Below, one piece after another: positions 26,482 to 35,588 of a stretch of 62,844 nt of DNA. How positions within the stretch are numbered: position 1 is the first letter of the stretch; each line of letters opens with the position of its first letter. The position numbers and the translations under genes were made by a program. The notes beneath the pieces were generated by a model. The model was not told where the DNA came from. It searched no databases and worked only from the letters and a program-made list of their open reading frames with translations. Source of the stretch: Bacteroidia bacterium (lineage in GTDB: Bacteria; Bacteroidota; Bacteroidia; Bacteroidales; Prolixibacteraceae); assembly GCA_026391655.1 (NCBI GenBank), contig JAPLDR010000061.1:1-62844 (forward strand), written 5' to 3'.

Positions 26482-27957
26482 ATGAGCGATTTTATTATTT
26501 ACAATACTCTTAGCAGGAAGAAAGAGATTTTCGAACCTATCAATCCGGGACATGTAGGAATGTATGTTTGTGGTCCGACAGTTTATGGCGAAGCTCATCT
26601 TGGTCATTCGCGTCCTGCTATAACCTTTGATTTACTTTTCCGTTACCTGAAACACCTTGGTTACAAGGTTCGGTATGTGCGTAATATTACCGATGTTGGT
26701 CATTTAGTGAACGATGCCGATGAAGGTGAAGATAAGATTGCCCGAAAAGCGAAGGTCGAAGAACTCGAACCCATGGAAATTGTTCAGATTTACACGAACA
26801 GTTACCACCGAAATATGTTGCTGCTGAATGTGTTATCTCCAAGTATTGAACCAGTTGCTTCGGGACATATCATCGAGCAGATTGCTACTGTTCAGAAGAT
26901 GATTGATTCCGGGTTTGCATACGAAATAAACGGATCAGTCTATTTTGATGTTGAGAAATATGCGGCAGTCCATTCTTACGGGAAACTATCAGGTCGGAAA
27001 ATTGAGGATCTCTATACCAATACACGCGATCTTGATGCTCAGAATGAGAAAAAATCGGGTCTGGATTTTGCTGTATGGAAGAAAGCTGCGCCCGAACACC
27101 TTATGCATTGGCCATCACCCTGGAGCGAAGGATTTCCGGGCTGGCACACCGAATGTACGGCGATGAGTACGAAATATCTTGGTGAACCATTTGATATTCA
27201 CGGAGGTGGACTTGATTTGCTTTTCCCTCATCATGAAGCTGAAATTGCTCAAGGTGTGGTGTGCTTTGGACACGAGCCTGTACGCTATTGGATGCACAAT
27301 AACCTGATCACGATCAACGGACAAAAAATGGGGAAGTCGCTCGGGAATTTTATCACACTTGACGAATTCTTTTCAGGAACTCATCCCTTACTTGAGAAGG
27401 CCTATTCACCTATTTGTATCCGTTTTTTCATCCTTCAGGCGCATTACCGGAGTCCGCTCGATTTCTCGAATGAAGCTTTGCTGGCTGCAGAGAAGGGGCT
27501 CGAACGGCTTATCAAAACAACAACACTACTTGAAGAACTTCAACCGTCAGAACAGTCTTCGATTGATGTTGCCGCACTTAAGGAGAAATGCTATGCCGCA
27601 ATGAATGACGATCTGAACACTCCGGTATTGATTGCCCATCTGTTCGATGGTGTTAAAATGATCAACTCTGTCAATGATGGGAAAGCCTCCATAAATAGTG
27701 CTGACCTCGAAATATTGAAAAAACTTTACAACGATTTTGTTTTTGATATACTCGGATTCAAATCCGAAACCCTATCCGGCGAATCGGCAAACGAAGAAGT
27801 TTTGAGCAATGTTGTCGATTTGTTACTTAACCTTCGCATCGAGGCTAAAAATAATAAGGATTGGGCCACCTCGGACAAAATCCGTAACAGCCTCACTGAA
27901 TTGGGATTTGAGATTAAAGACACCAAAGAAGGCTTCGAATGGGGGTTGAAAAAATAA
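26482..27957 (+). CDS. cysS: Cysteinyl-tRNA synthetase
   Basis: Charges tRNA-Cys. The 491-residue class I enzyme shows the zinc-site cysteine and HIGH motif as [17 protein letters not shown] (about residues 29-45), a second zinc ligand set in GWHTECTAM and HHEAEIAQG (about 218-255), and the KMSKS loop as KMGKSLGNF (about 282-290). The C-terminal helical anticodon-binding part is complete. It is a single transcription unit with a long perfect palindrome just after the stop. Confidence 0.97.
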   Translation: MSDFIIYNTLSRKKEIFEPINPGHVGMYVCGPTVYGEAHLGHSRPAITFDLLFRYLKHLGYKVRYVRNITDVGHLVNDADEGEDKIARKAKVEELEPMEIVQIYTNSYHRNMLLLNVLSPSIEPVASGHIIEQIATVQKMIDSGFAYEINGSVYFDVEKYAAVHSYGKLSGRKIEDLYTNTRDLDAQNEKKSGLDFAVWKKAAPEHLMHWPSPWSEGFPGWHTECTAMSTKYLGEPFDIHGGGLDLLFPHHEAEIAQGVVCFGHEPVRYWMHNNLITINGQKMGKSLGNFITLDEFFSGTHPLLEKAYSPICIRFFILQAHYRSPLDFSNEALLAAEKGLERLIKTTTLLEELQPSEQSSIDVAALKEKCYAAMNDDLNTPVLIAHLFDGVKMINSVNDGKASINSADLEILKKLYNDFVFDILGFKSETLSGESANEEVLSNVVDLLLNLRIEAKNNKDWATSDKIRNSLTELGFEIKDTKEGFEWGLKK

Positions 27958-27970
27958 AAGATAAATAATT

Positions 27971-28019
27971 TAGTGAAGCCTTGACTTGTTCAGGTCATGA
28001 ACAAGTCAAGGCTTCACTA
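27971..28019. repeat. 49-nt perfect palindromic repeat after cysS
   Basis: Two 22-base arms (27971-27992 and 27998-28019) are exact inverse complements around GGTCA. The arm contains GAAGCCTTGACTTGTTCA. It lies 13 bases past the cysS stop and could act as a terminator, though no T-run follows. The same sequence family occurs at 15808-16302. Confidence 0.85.
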
Positions 28020-28056
28020 TAAGCATAACTAAAGAATACAATTAATAATCGTAACA

Positions 28057-28857
28057 ATGAGAAATTTGAAATTGACAATAGTAATCCTCTTATTATCAAT
28101 ACTTACGGTGCAGTTATCCTTTGCGCAGGACTGGGCAGATTTAAATCGTTTTAAAGATGAAAATGCAAACCAGGTATTGCCTACTCCTGGCGAAAAGCGG
28201 GTAGTTTTTATGGGAAACTCAATTACCGAAGGCTGGGTCAATATGCATCCTGAATTTTTCGCCGGAAAATTTTATATTAATCGTGGGATAAGCGGGCAAA
28301 CCACCCCTCAAATGTTGGTTCGGTTCAGAGCGGATGTAATCAAACTTAAACCGAAAGTAGTTGTCATTTTAGCTGGCACCAATGATATTGCCGGAAATAC
28401 AGGCCCATCAACACTCGAAATGATCGAAGACAATATTATTTCGATGGCACAATTAGCAAAAGCCAATGATATAAAGGTCATTCTTTGCTCTGTTCTGCCT
28501 GCTTATGATTATCCCTGGAAACCTGGACTTGAACCGGCTGAGAAGATCATTGCCCTTAATAAGCTGATAAAAAATTATGCGGCAAAAAGTGAATCGATTT
28601 ACCTTGACTTTTTTTCAGCAATGGTAGACGAACGAAATGGTTTGAAGTCTGAATACTCAAAAGATGGTGTGCATCCAAATGAAGCCGGATATAATTTAAT
28701 GGAACCACTTACAGATACGGCAATTGAAAAAGCTTTGAACTTAAATAAACCGGTTATTCATAAGAAGCCAATTGTTCATAAGAAGCCGGTTGTTAATAAA
28801 AAACCAGTCGTTTCTAAAAAGCCAGTTGTTTCTAAAACCCCCGTCATTTCTAAATAA
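28057..28857 (+). CDS. SGNH/GDSL-family hydrolase with lysine-proline repeat tail
   Basis: A 266-residue exported esterase (signal peptide about residues 1-24). All SGNH blocks are present: S55 in FMGNSITEGW, G80 in NRGISGQ, N109 in LAGTNDIAG, and D203/H206 in DGVHPNEAGY. Such enzymes remove acyl groups from sugars or lipids; relatives include rhamnogalacturonan acetylesterases and platelet-activating-factor acetylhydrolase-like lipases. The C-terminus (about residues 231-266) is six hexads of the form KKPVV plus H, N or S, highly basic and repeat-encoded. The tail may bind an acidic polymer or the cell wall; that is inference. Confidence 0.88.
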   Translation: MRNLKLTIVILLLSILTVQLSFAQDWADLNRFKDENANQVLPTPGEKRVVFMGNSITEGWVNMHPEFFAGKFYINRGISGQTTPQMLVRFRADVIKLKPKVVVILAGTNDIAGNTGPSTLEMIEDNIISMAQLAKANDIKVILCSVLPAYDYPWKPGLEPAEKIIALNKLIKNYAAKSESIYLDFFSAMVDERNGLKSEYSKDGVHPNEAGYNLMEPLTDTAIEKALNLNKPVIHKKPIVHKKPVVNKKPVVSKKPVVSKTPVISK

Positions 28858-28951
28858 AGTAAAAAACATGAATTAAGTGATCAGCGGGGATCATCGAAAA
28901 TGATCGAATGTGGATTTGAGTTGACTTATCAACAAACCAACACCCTGTTTG

Positions 28952-30124
28952 TCATACGTTTCGTAATGCCTTTTCGATTTTGATCAATCCTTCCTCGAGT
29001 ACTGCCCGCGGACAACCAATATTCAACCTGAAATAACCTTCACCTCCTGTCCCAAATATGCTTCCCTTATTTATGGCAATACCTCCCTCAATCAATCGTT
29101 TTGCTAATTCTTTCTCACTAAGGTTATAAGCCGTTAAATCGAGCCATACCAGAAATGTGGCTTCTGGTTTCATAATCTTAATTTTCGGCATTCTTTGCGT
29201 AATAAAAGTCTCCAGAAAATTGTAATTATCTTCAAGATATATCATTAGCTGCGAAAGCCAGTCATGACCATCGTGCAAGGCTGCCTCGGTTGCGATATTT
29301 CCGAAAATATTTCCGCTATCAATATGAACCGTATGCAATACCCTTTCATACTTCACCCTGAGTTTTTTATTTGGGATGATTACAAAGGCCGTCGAAAGTC
29401 CGGCCACATTAAAAGTTTTGCTGGCAGCCATTAAAACGGCACTGTTCATAGCAACTTTCTCAGATACCATTGGAATAGGGATGTGTTTGTTCCCGGTAAA
29501 AACAAGATCCGCGTGAATCTCATCTGATATAATCACAATTCCATTATCGGTGCAAATCCGGCTTAGGTCTTCGAGTTCTTCCCTTGTCCAAACCATCCCT
29601 CCAGGATTATGGGGACTACACAGAATCAAAAGCCTGGTCTGTGAATCGATGATTTGCAGAAGGTTTTCAAAATCAAAAGTATACCTTCCGTCTTTGATCA
29701 TCAACGGATTCTCTACCATTTTTCGGCCCGATCCTTTAATACTCGTGAAGAAAGGGAAGTAAACCGGTGGTTGGACAATCACCTTATCTCCAGGCTCGGA
29801 AAGTGCCATAATCAGCATAGTCACCCCTGAAACAACACCGGGACTTGATGTGATCATTTCCTTGTTAATTTTCCAGCCATGCTTCCGGTCCATCCAGTTG
29901 ATAATGGCTTTGTAGTAACTTTCAGGACGATAGGAATATGCCAGTATTTCGTGGTTCATCCTTTCGTTTAATGCATTCATAATGAAGTCGGGCACACGGA
30001 AATCGGTGTCTGCTACCCAAAGTGGCAAAGCTTCGCTATTCCCGAAATAGTCTTCGAGCATATCGTATTTGACACAGTCGGTTCCGCGTCGTTCTATAAT
30101 TTCATCAAAGTTGTAATGCTTCAT
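28952..30124 (-). CDS. MalY/PatB-family PLP enzyme (C-S lyase or aminotransferase)
   Basis: A 390-residue fold-type I PLP enzyme. It shows the MalY/PatB opening DEIIERRGTDCVKYD, PLWVADTDFRVP (about residues 33-44), the ring-stacking region LILCSPHNPGGMVW (about 165-178), DEIHADLVF (about 200-208) and the catalytic lysine in AASKTFNVAGL (about 231-241). Members split cystathionine or other cysteine conjugates and some transaminate. It is read toward the SGNH gene and lies 250 bases from a ComB-like gene, with a repeat between, so co-transcription is uncertain. Confidence 0.9.
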   Translation of the reverse strand: MKHYNFDEIIERRGTDCVKYDMLEDYFGNSEALPLWVADTDFRVPDFIMNALNERMNHEILAYSYRPESYYKAIINWMDRKHGWKINKEMITSSPGVVSGVTMLIMALSEPGDKVIVQPPVYFPFFTSIKGSGRKMVENPLMIKDGRYTFDFENLLQIIDSQTRLLILCSPHNPGGMVWTREELEDLSRICTDNGIVIISDEIHADLVFTGNKHIPIPMVSEKVAMNSAVLMAASKTFNVAGLSTAFVIIPNKKLRVKYERVLHTVHIDSGNIFGNIATEAALHDGHDWLSQLMIYLEDNYNFLETFITQRMPKIKIMKPEATFLVWLDLTAYNLSEKELAKRLIEGGIAINKGSIFGTGGEGYFRLNIGCPRAVLEEGLIKIEKALRNV

Positions 30125-30194
30125 TTGCTTTTAATATTTTGATCTGATTTCTTTTTCCCACTTGACTGTCTTTACAGTACATAAGTTTCAATTT

Positions 30195-30326
30195 GCGGCG
30201 CATATGTCAATTCTATTTCAATTTGCCGTTGCAGATGCGCCTTTAAATCTTTTTTCCATTTCTTCCCCCGGGTTACGTCATTCTTCCTTACCCGGGGTTA
30301 TTTAAATTTAACCCTTTCAGGGTATT
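30195..30326. repeat. Composite intergenic repeat, copy B
   Basis: Order: GCGGCGCATA, then GATGCGCC, then CCCCCGGGTTACG and ACCCGGGGTTATT, then TTTAACCCTTTCAGGGTATT. The parts and their order match copy C (34496-34630) and the reverse of copy A. It fills most of the gap between the MalY-type and ComB-like genes. Confidence 0.6.
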
Positions 30327-30374
30327 GTGATTGCTATATAATGTACTAAGCATTCGCAATCTCAATTCCTTTTA

Positions 30375-31067
30375 TTAGGAAACTGAAATCATATTCAGCC
30401 AGTTGTAATCTTCTCCTTTTTCAATTTTCAAAACAAAATCAAAACGATTGATGTCGAGACAAAGTTCAAAATCGGATGCCGGCGACCATTCATGATTGGC
30501 AGGATCGAGCAACCGTACCCCGTCGCCAGTGCGGAGAATTTGCTTCATTATTTCGAAGTTCGTCTCTTTGTTCAGCAATTTGTCCCGTACATATTCGGCT
30601 AAAAAGGTGTCTTCCTGCGTCGGGTAACGTCCTTCATAACCCATGCAAACCAGACTTACCACAGCCGGTTCTATTTTACGGATATAGGTGATAATTGCTT
30701 CAGCATTGACAAAACTTCCCGTGATGATTTCGTCAGCCAGCGTGGCATTGGCAATACCTTGAGTCCCGGAACTTGTGGTCATGATAATTGTCTTTCCGCT
30801 AAAATTCTGATTTATAATATGTGTCGGGGAGTTTCCGAAATCGAAACCCGGGACTTTCCGTTCGTTCCTTTCACCCAGCATCACAACATTTTTCAGCGTT
30901 TTTTTCAGATTAATGGCCTCCTCCACATGTTCAACAGGGATAATTTTCTCAGCCCCTGCGGCGAAAACATAACACGTGGTCGAGAATGCCCTGAAGACAT
31001 CGATCACTACGGTTAGCCCTTTGGCCATTTTTGCCCCTTCAGTGAGCTGAAGAATTTCAATTTCCAT
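30375..31067 (-). CDS. comB: 2-phosphosulfolactate phosphatase family protein (ComB-like)
   Basis: A 230-residue protein of the ComB family, which removes phosphate from 2-phosphosulfolactate. It shows VVIDVFRAFSTTCYVFAAGAE (residues 20-40; key D23, R26, S29), LGERNERKVPGFDFGNSP (about 60-77), and TTSSGTQGI (about 96-104), all family hallmarks. In archaea the product leads to coenzyme M; in bacteria the family is widespread without coenzyme M and may supply sulfolactate or cysteate, for example for sulfonolipids in Bacteroidota. No ComA (phosphosulfolactate synthase) is present in the window. It is divergent from pgeF. Confidence 0.88.
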   Translation of the reverse strand: MEIEILQLTEGAKMAKGLTVVIDVFRAFSTTCYVFAAGAEKIIPVEHVEEAINLKKTLKNVVMLGERNERKVPGFDFGNSPTHIINQNFSGKTIIMTTSSGTQGIANATLADEIITGSFVNAEAIITYIRKIEPAVVSLVCMGYEGRYPTQEDTFLAEYVRDKLLNKETNFEIMKQILRTGDGVRLLDPANHEWSPASDFELCLDINRFDFVLKIEKGEDYNWLNMISVS

Positions 31068-31144
31068 ATTTGGTCTTTTGTTCGTCCTACCCGGAACTTT
31101 TGTAATTTGGCAGCGAATTTAACGTAAATATAGCTAATAGAACA

Positions 31145-31945
31145 ATGATTTCTGTCGTTAAAAAAGAGTTATCCGTTTTGCAATTTGCCAATCTAAGCGG
31201 ATTTTCTGAATTACTTCACTTTTCCACCACACGCGTTGGAGGCTTTAGTACAAATAACTACAGCTCATTGAATCTGGGATTTAATTCAGGTGATCTACCC
31301 GAAAATGTGGTCGGAAACAGAATCAAACTTTGTGTCGTAAACGGAATTAATCCTGACCGATTGGTATTTCCGAAACAGACTCATACTGCTACAGTTAAAA
31401 CAATTACCTCCCTTTTTTTTAATCTGGATAAAGAAGACCAAAAGAGATTTCTTAATGAGACAGATGCTGTGATCACTGATCTACAGGGTGTTTGCATTGC
31501 TGTAAAAACTGCCGATTGTGTGCCAATTCTTCTTTTTGATCCAAAACAAAAAGTGGTTGCAGCTGTTCACGCTGGTTGGCGCGGAACGGTGCAAAACATT
31601 GTATCAATGACGATTCATAAAATGGTTGAAGAATTCGGATGTGAACCTTCATCTCTTTTTGCCGGAATAGGACCTTCAATCAGCCCCGAAATTTATGAAG
31701 TAGGGGAAGAGGTCTGGAAGCAGTTTACACCTGAATTTTATCATTCAACAAATCCCGCCAAAGCGGACAAAAGGTTACTCGATCTTTGGAGTGCCAATTA
31801 TCAACAGATGGTCTTTTCGGGAGTTCCTGTCACGCATATAGAGGTAGCCCGTATTTGTACCTGGTCTGACCCTGTCCGTTTTTTTTCAGCGCGTCGCGAC
31901 GGCGTTAGAACCGGAAGAATGGCGACTGGGATAATGCTCAGGTGA
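31145..31945 (+). CDS. pgeF: PgeF/YfiH-family peptidoglycan-editing factor (multicopper-oxidase-like, Cu-free)
   Basis: A 266-residue member of the DUF152/YfiH family. Active-site residues are visible: the histidine in FPKQTHTATV (about residues 77-86), the cysteine in KTADCVPILL (about 120-129), and the histidine in AVHAGWRGTV (about 139-148). Members are reported to act on purine nucleosides (adenosine deaminase/phosphorylase) and, in E. coli, to prevent wrong amino acids in peptidoglycan precursors. The C-terminal RFFSARRDGVRTGRMA stretch is typical. It stands between comB (divergent) and the GH92 gene (convergent). Confidence 0.93.
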   Translation: MISVVKKELSVLQFANLSGFSELLHFSTTRVGGFSTNNYSSLNLGFNSGDLPENVVGNRIKLCVVNGINPDRLVFPKQTHTATVKTITSLFFNLDKEDQKRFLNETDAVITDLQGVCIAVKTADCVPILLFDPKQKVVAAVHAGWRGTVQNIVSMTIHKMVEEFGCEPSSLFAGIGPSISPEIYEVGEEVWKQFTPEFYHSTNPAKADKRLLDLWSANYQQMVFSGVPVTHIEVARICTWSDPVRFFSARRDGVRTGRMATGIMLR

Positions 31946-31998
31946 TCTATAAAATTTTAATGCGAAAATTATTCAATGTAATTAAAGGATATAGATGA

Positions 31999-32104
31999 AG
32001 CGGTTGGCTGCTAGCGACTTGCTACTGGCAGTTTTGCGCAATCAAAATAACTTTCTGCACACGAAAAACCGCTAGCCACCAGCTGCCAATAGCCAGCAGC
32101 TTTT
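31999..32104. repeat. GCTGGC-rich imperfect inverted repeat, copy 2
   Basis: Left arm GCGGTTGGCTGCTAGCGACT (from 32000) and right arm with ACCGCTAGCCACCAGCTGCC (32068-32087) and AATAGCCAGCAGC. It resembles the element at 10045-10224. On the plus strand it ends in AGCTTTTTCTCT, so it could terminate the pgeF transcript. Confidence 0.55.
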
Positions 32105-32107
32105 TCT

Positions 32108-34414
32108 CTAATTCTTCTTATCCGAAAACGAATATGGAAAGCTTACAGGCAAAGTTCCGAGTGTTTTATTCGGAGTCTTAACCATCACAAATTGTAGTTT
32201 TCCCCCTTTTATTAAGTCGCTGTGAGTGATGAAGTTTTTATCGTACATTTTCCCGTCAAGGGTGATCTTATCGATATAGATATTTTCAGAATTATTCTGT
32301 AACGCGCTTATTTCAAATTTATTACCATTTTCGAGCGACAGGGTAATTTTTCTAAACAGCGGCGATCCAAAAACATATTCACCGGTTCCGGGTGCCACAG
32401 GATAGAAACCCATTGCAGAAAAAACATACCAGGCCGAAGTTTGCCCGTTGTCTTCATCCCCACAAAGTCCGTCTGGATTGGGATTATAAAGTTTGTCCAT
32501 CACCTGCCGGACCCAATACTGTCCTTTCCAGGGTTGCCCCAGGTAATTGTAAAGATAAATCGCATGTTGAACGGGTTGATTTCCATGAGCATATTGTCCC
32601 ATATTTGAGATTAGCATCTCGGTGATCTCGTGAATCTGACCTCCATAATATGAGCAATCGAAAGTAGGTGCAGTAGAAAACACTTCATCGAGACGCTGCG
32701 CCATCTTCCCGCGTCCTCCCATGAGATTAGCCAGGCCCTGCGGATCGTGAAATACGCACCATGTGTAATGCCAGCTTGAACCTTCCGTAAAGGCATCACC
32801 CCATTTATCGGGACGGAAAGGCGATTGAAAAGTGCCATCTTCATTTCTGCCACGCATAAAGTTGACCGATTTGTCAAAAACATTCTGGTAATTCATGGCT
32901 CGCTTCGCAAAACGGTCAATTTCTTCCTGCGGACGACCTAAATCTTTGGCTAACTTCCAGATGCACCAGTCGGCAAATGAATATTCCAGGGTTCGGGCGG
33001 CATTTTCATTAACCCCAACATTATATGGAATATACCCTAATTTGTTGTAATATTTTACACCAAAACGACCAACAGAAGACATCGGTCCTTCATTTTCAGT
33101 ATTTTTAAGAATCGCGTCATACAATTTTGAAATATCGAATCCCCGGATTCCTTTCAGGTATGCATCGGCAATATTGACAGCCGAGTTCGACCCGATCATA
33201 CAATCGCGGTGCCCCGGACTGGCCCATTCGGGAAGCCAGCCACTTTCACTATAAGCATTCGCTAACCCTTCCATGATGTGTGAACTAAGCGTTGGCTGCA
33301 TCAAGGTAAAGTATGGGAAAACAGCACGAAACGTGTCCCAGAAACCATTGTCAGTAAAAAGATATCCGGGCAGAACCTTCCCGTTATAAGGACTGTAATG
33401 AACAACTTTATTATCAGCGTCGATTTCGTAAAATCTACGAGGAAAGAGCATTGTGCGGTAGAGAGCAGTGTAAAAAGTACGAATCTGGTCAACAGTTCCC
33501 CCTTCCACTTTTACTCTGGCAAATTCTTTGTTCCAGACTTCCTCTGCTTTGTTTTTGGTCTCATCGAAAGTATTTTGACCAATTTCCCTTTGAAGGTTAA
33601 GTTCTGCCTGTTCGGGACTGATAAACGAGGATGCAACACGGGCATGAACAAGTTCTCCTTTTTTTGTTTTGAAAGTTACTACGGCCATCACATGTTTTCC
33701 TTCTGCAATTGTGCTGCCATCGGTTAAAACGCTGTCTTTCCAGGTAGCTACATATGAAAATGCTTTATCAAAAACGATTACGAAATAGTTGTGGAAGTTC
33801 CCGGGAACACCGCCGCTGTTGTTTCGGCAATAACCTATAATTTTCCTTTCCGGAGCCGATATTTTCACCATCGACCCTTTGTTGAAAGCATCAATCAAAA
33901 CATGTGAAGAATCCGATTCGGGAAAAGTAAATCGGAACTGAGCGGCGCGTTCAGTGGGAGTTATTTCTGTAGTTACATCATAATTTGCAAGATACGCTTT
34001 GTAGTAATGAGGTTTGGATATTTCAACCTTGTGCGAATACCAGGAAGCACGCTTATTTTCATCGGCAATCAGTTTTCCCGTTTCGGGAAAGATAGAAAAA
34101 GCGGCATAATCATTGATCCACGGACTTGGCTGGTGAGTCTGTTTGAATCCTCTTAATTTCTGATCGTCATACATATAGGCCCAGCCATTCCCCATTTTAT
34201 TGGTCTGAGGTGTCCAGAAATTCATTCCCCATGGTAAGGCAATTGCCGGGTAAGTGTTACCATTCGACAATGCAAAATTGGAATCTGTTCCCACCAACGG
34301 ATTGACAAATTCAACTAATGAACTTTGATTGTTGTTAATTGGCTGTGCATAAGCAATATGGCAGCATATTGAAAGGGCTAAAATCAAAAATGGCATTCTC
34401 ATCTTCATCTTCAT
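32108..34414 (-). CDS. GH92 family alpha-mannosidase, exported
   Basis: A 768-residue glycoside hydrolase with a signal peptide (about residues 1-24, ending HIAYAQ). Family GH92 features include FVNPLVGTDSNF near the mature N-terminus, GNTYPAIALPWGMNFWTPQ (about 52-70), and in the catalytic barrel GYLFTDNGFWDTFRAVFP (about 350-367), WLPEWASPGHRDCMIGSNS (about 396-414) and GLCGDEDNGQTSAWYVFSAM (about 649-668), with the acidic pair in DEDNGQ. These calcium-dependent enzymes trim alpha-mannose from glycans such as N-glycans. There is no SusCD pair or other glycoside hydrolase beside it, so it is not in a typical utilisation locus. Confidence 0.96.
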   Translation of the reverse strand: MKMKMRMPFLILALSICCHIAYAQPINNNQSSLVEFVNPLVGTDSNFALSNGNTYPAIALPWGMNFWTPQTNKMGNGWAYMYDDQKLRGFKQTHQPSPWINDYAAFSIFPETGKLIADENKRASWYSHKVEISKPHYYKAYLANYDVTTEITPTERAAQFRFTFPESDSSHVLIDAFNKGSMVKISAPERKIIGYCRNNSGGVPGNFHNYFVIVFDKAFSYVATWKDSVLTDGSTIAEGKHVMAVVTFKTKKGELVHARVASSFISPEQAELNLQREIGQNTFDETKNKAEEVWNKEFARVKVEGGTVDQIRTFYTALYRTMLFPRRFYEIDADNKVVHYSPYNGKVLPGYLFTDNGFWDTFRAVFPYFTLMQPTLSSHIMEGLANAYSESGWLPEWASPGHRDCMIGSNSAVNIADAYLKGIRGFDISKLYDAILKNTENEGPMSSVGRFGVKYYNKLGYIPYNVGVNENAARTLEYSFADWCIWKLAKDLGRPQEEIDRFAKRAMNYQNVFDKSVNFMRGRNEDGTFQSPFRPDKWGDAFTEGSSWHYTWCVFHDPQGLANLMGGRGKMAQRLDEVFSTAPTFDCSYYGGQIHEITEMLISNMGQYAHGNQPVQHAIYLYNYLGQPWKGQYWVRQVMDKLYNPNPDGLCGDEDNGQTSAWYVFSAMGFYPVAPGTGEYVFGSPLFRKITLSLENGNKFEISALQNNSENIYIDKITLDGKMYDKNFITHSDLIKGGKLQFVMVKTPNKTLGTLPVSFPYSFSDKKN

Positions 34415-34732
34415 TTTAAATTGTTTAGTTTTTTCTTTTATCAGTTTTTGAAATAGTTATATTATTGATCTCTCTTATTATCAATCGCCCCACATCTGCG
34501 GCCCAAGGATCCTTGGTTTTTCAATTCAACCTTATGAGTGCGCCGCTTTTATTGTATGACCTTTACCCTGGGTTACGCTCACTTCATTCGCTCACCCAGG
34601 GTTATTAATATTTTACCCCTTCAGGGTATTTTCGAGAATAAAATTCGCTAATTATTACATTATAAATTTGTTACAGATTAGAAATCCCATATTCTCATAT
34701 TCTCACCCTCTCCCAATCACTCCCTCTTTCCC
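34415..34732. other. 318-base gap: composite repeat copy C and pyrimidine tract
   Basis: 34496-34630 carries the composite repeat (TCTGCGGCCC, GTGCGCCGC, ACCCTGGGTTACG, CACCCAGGGTTATT, TTTACCCCTTCAGGGTATT). 34690-34735 is a C/T tract that is the complement of the GAGA-rich tracts elsewhere. No gene seen. Confidence 0.6.
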
Positions 34733-35515
34733 TTATCCGCTAACCTGAACTTCCAGTCCGGTCTCTTTCCTGACCCGTTCAGCAATTATTTCCAGTTCAT
34801 CAGTCGAAACCTTTTGGAGGTCGTTTGCAGGTGTATCGCGGGCAATTGTGTAAATCATCACAAGTCTGGGGCGAATCTGTTGAAGAACAGTGATCCATGC
34901 GGTTAGCTCCGGCTCGGTTGTATTGTCAATTGCGGTTCCTTTAAAACTTCCTCTGATGAACATGGTTTGAATAATTAATCTGCCTTCAAATTGTTTAATA
35001 TTATTTACAACGGACTGCAAATCAAATCTTCCGACTGGTTGATCGAGTAACCTGATGGTGGCAGGAATTCCCGAATCAAGTTTCAGAATATTGTCATCTA
35101 TCTTTTTAAGCGCTTCGATCACCTTAGGTTTATGCAGCATAGTGGAATTGGAGAGAACGACAATCCGGGCACACGGACATAATTCATTCCTAATGAGTAA
35201 GGTATCGTCAATAATCGACGCAAAGTCGGGGTGCATGGTTGGTTCGCCGTTTCCGGCAAAGGTGATTACATCGGGTAATTCCGCCTCATTTTTCATCTCC
35301 GATAATTTTGCCCTGAGCATTTTCTTCACTTCAATTCGTGTAGGAAGTATTGCTTTGACGGTTCCCTTTTCGGGATTCCAGCCACATTCGCAATAGATGC
35401 AGTCGAAAGAGCACAATTTTGAATCGTTTGGCAATAAATTGATTCCCAAAGAAATGCCTAATCTCCGACTGATAATCGGCCCGAATATTGTTTGATCAAA
35501 AAGAAAAGTCGACAT
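34733..35515 (-). CDS. Radical SAM protein
   Basis: A 260-residue radical SAM enzyme. The iron-sulfur motif is C35-x3-C39-x2-C42 in LCSFDCIYCECG, and the SAM-binding GNGEPT motif is at about residues 107-112 (TFAGNGEPTMHPDF). The body continues through LSNSTMLHKP and KLDSGIPATI, as in a common Bacteroidota/Clostridia group of uncharacterised radical SAM proteins. No extra C-terminal cluster or recognisable substrate domain is visible. It lies 73 bases after an amidohydrolase gene on the same strand. Reaction unknown. Confidence 0.88.
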   Translation of the reverse strand: MSTFLFDQTIFGPIISRRLGISLGINLLPNDSKLCSFDCIYCECGWNPEKGTVKAILPTRIEVKKMLRAKLSEMKNEAELPDVITFAGNGEPTMHPDFASIIDDTLLIRNELCPCARIVVLSNSTMLHKPKVIEALKKIDDNILKLDSGIPATIRLLDQPVGRFDLQSVVNNIKQFEGRLIIQTMFIRGSFKGTAIDNTTEPELTAWITVLQQIRPRLVMIYTIARDTPANDLQKVSTDELEIIAERVRKETGLEVQVSG

Positions 35516-35588
35516 GAAGAAGTCTATAAAATTATAAAGTAGGCAAAGTTAAGGTTTTGTGATCTTGATCTATTAATCCTGGTCATCA

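Noticed and set aside
28745-28857. CRISPR-like repeat at the end of the SGNH hydrolase gene
   Set aside because: The repeats are 18-base coding units without spacers; they encode the KKPVV hexads.
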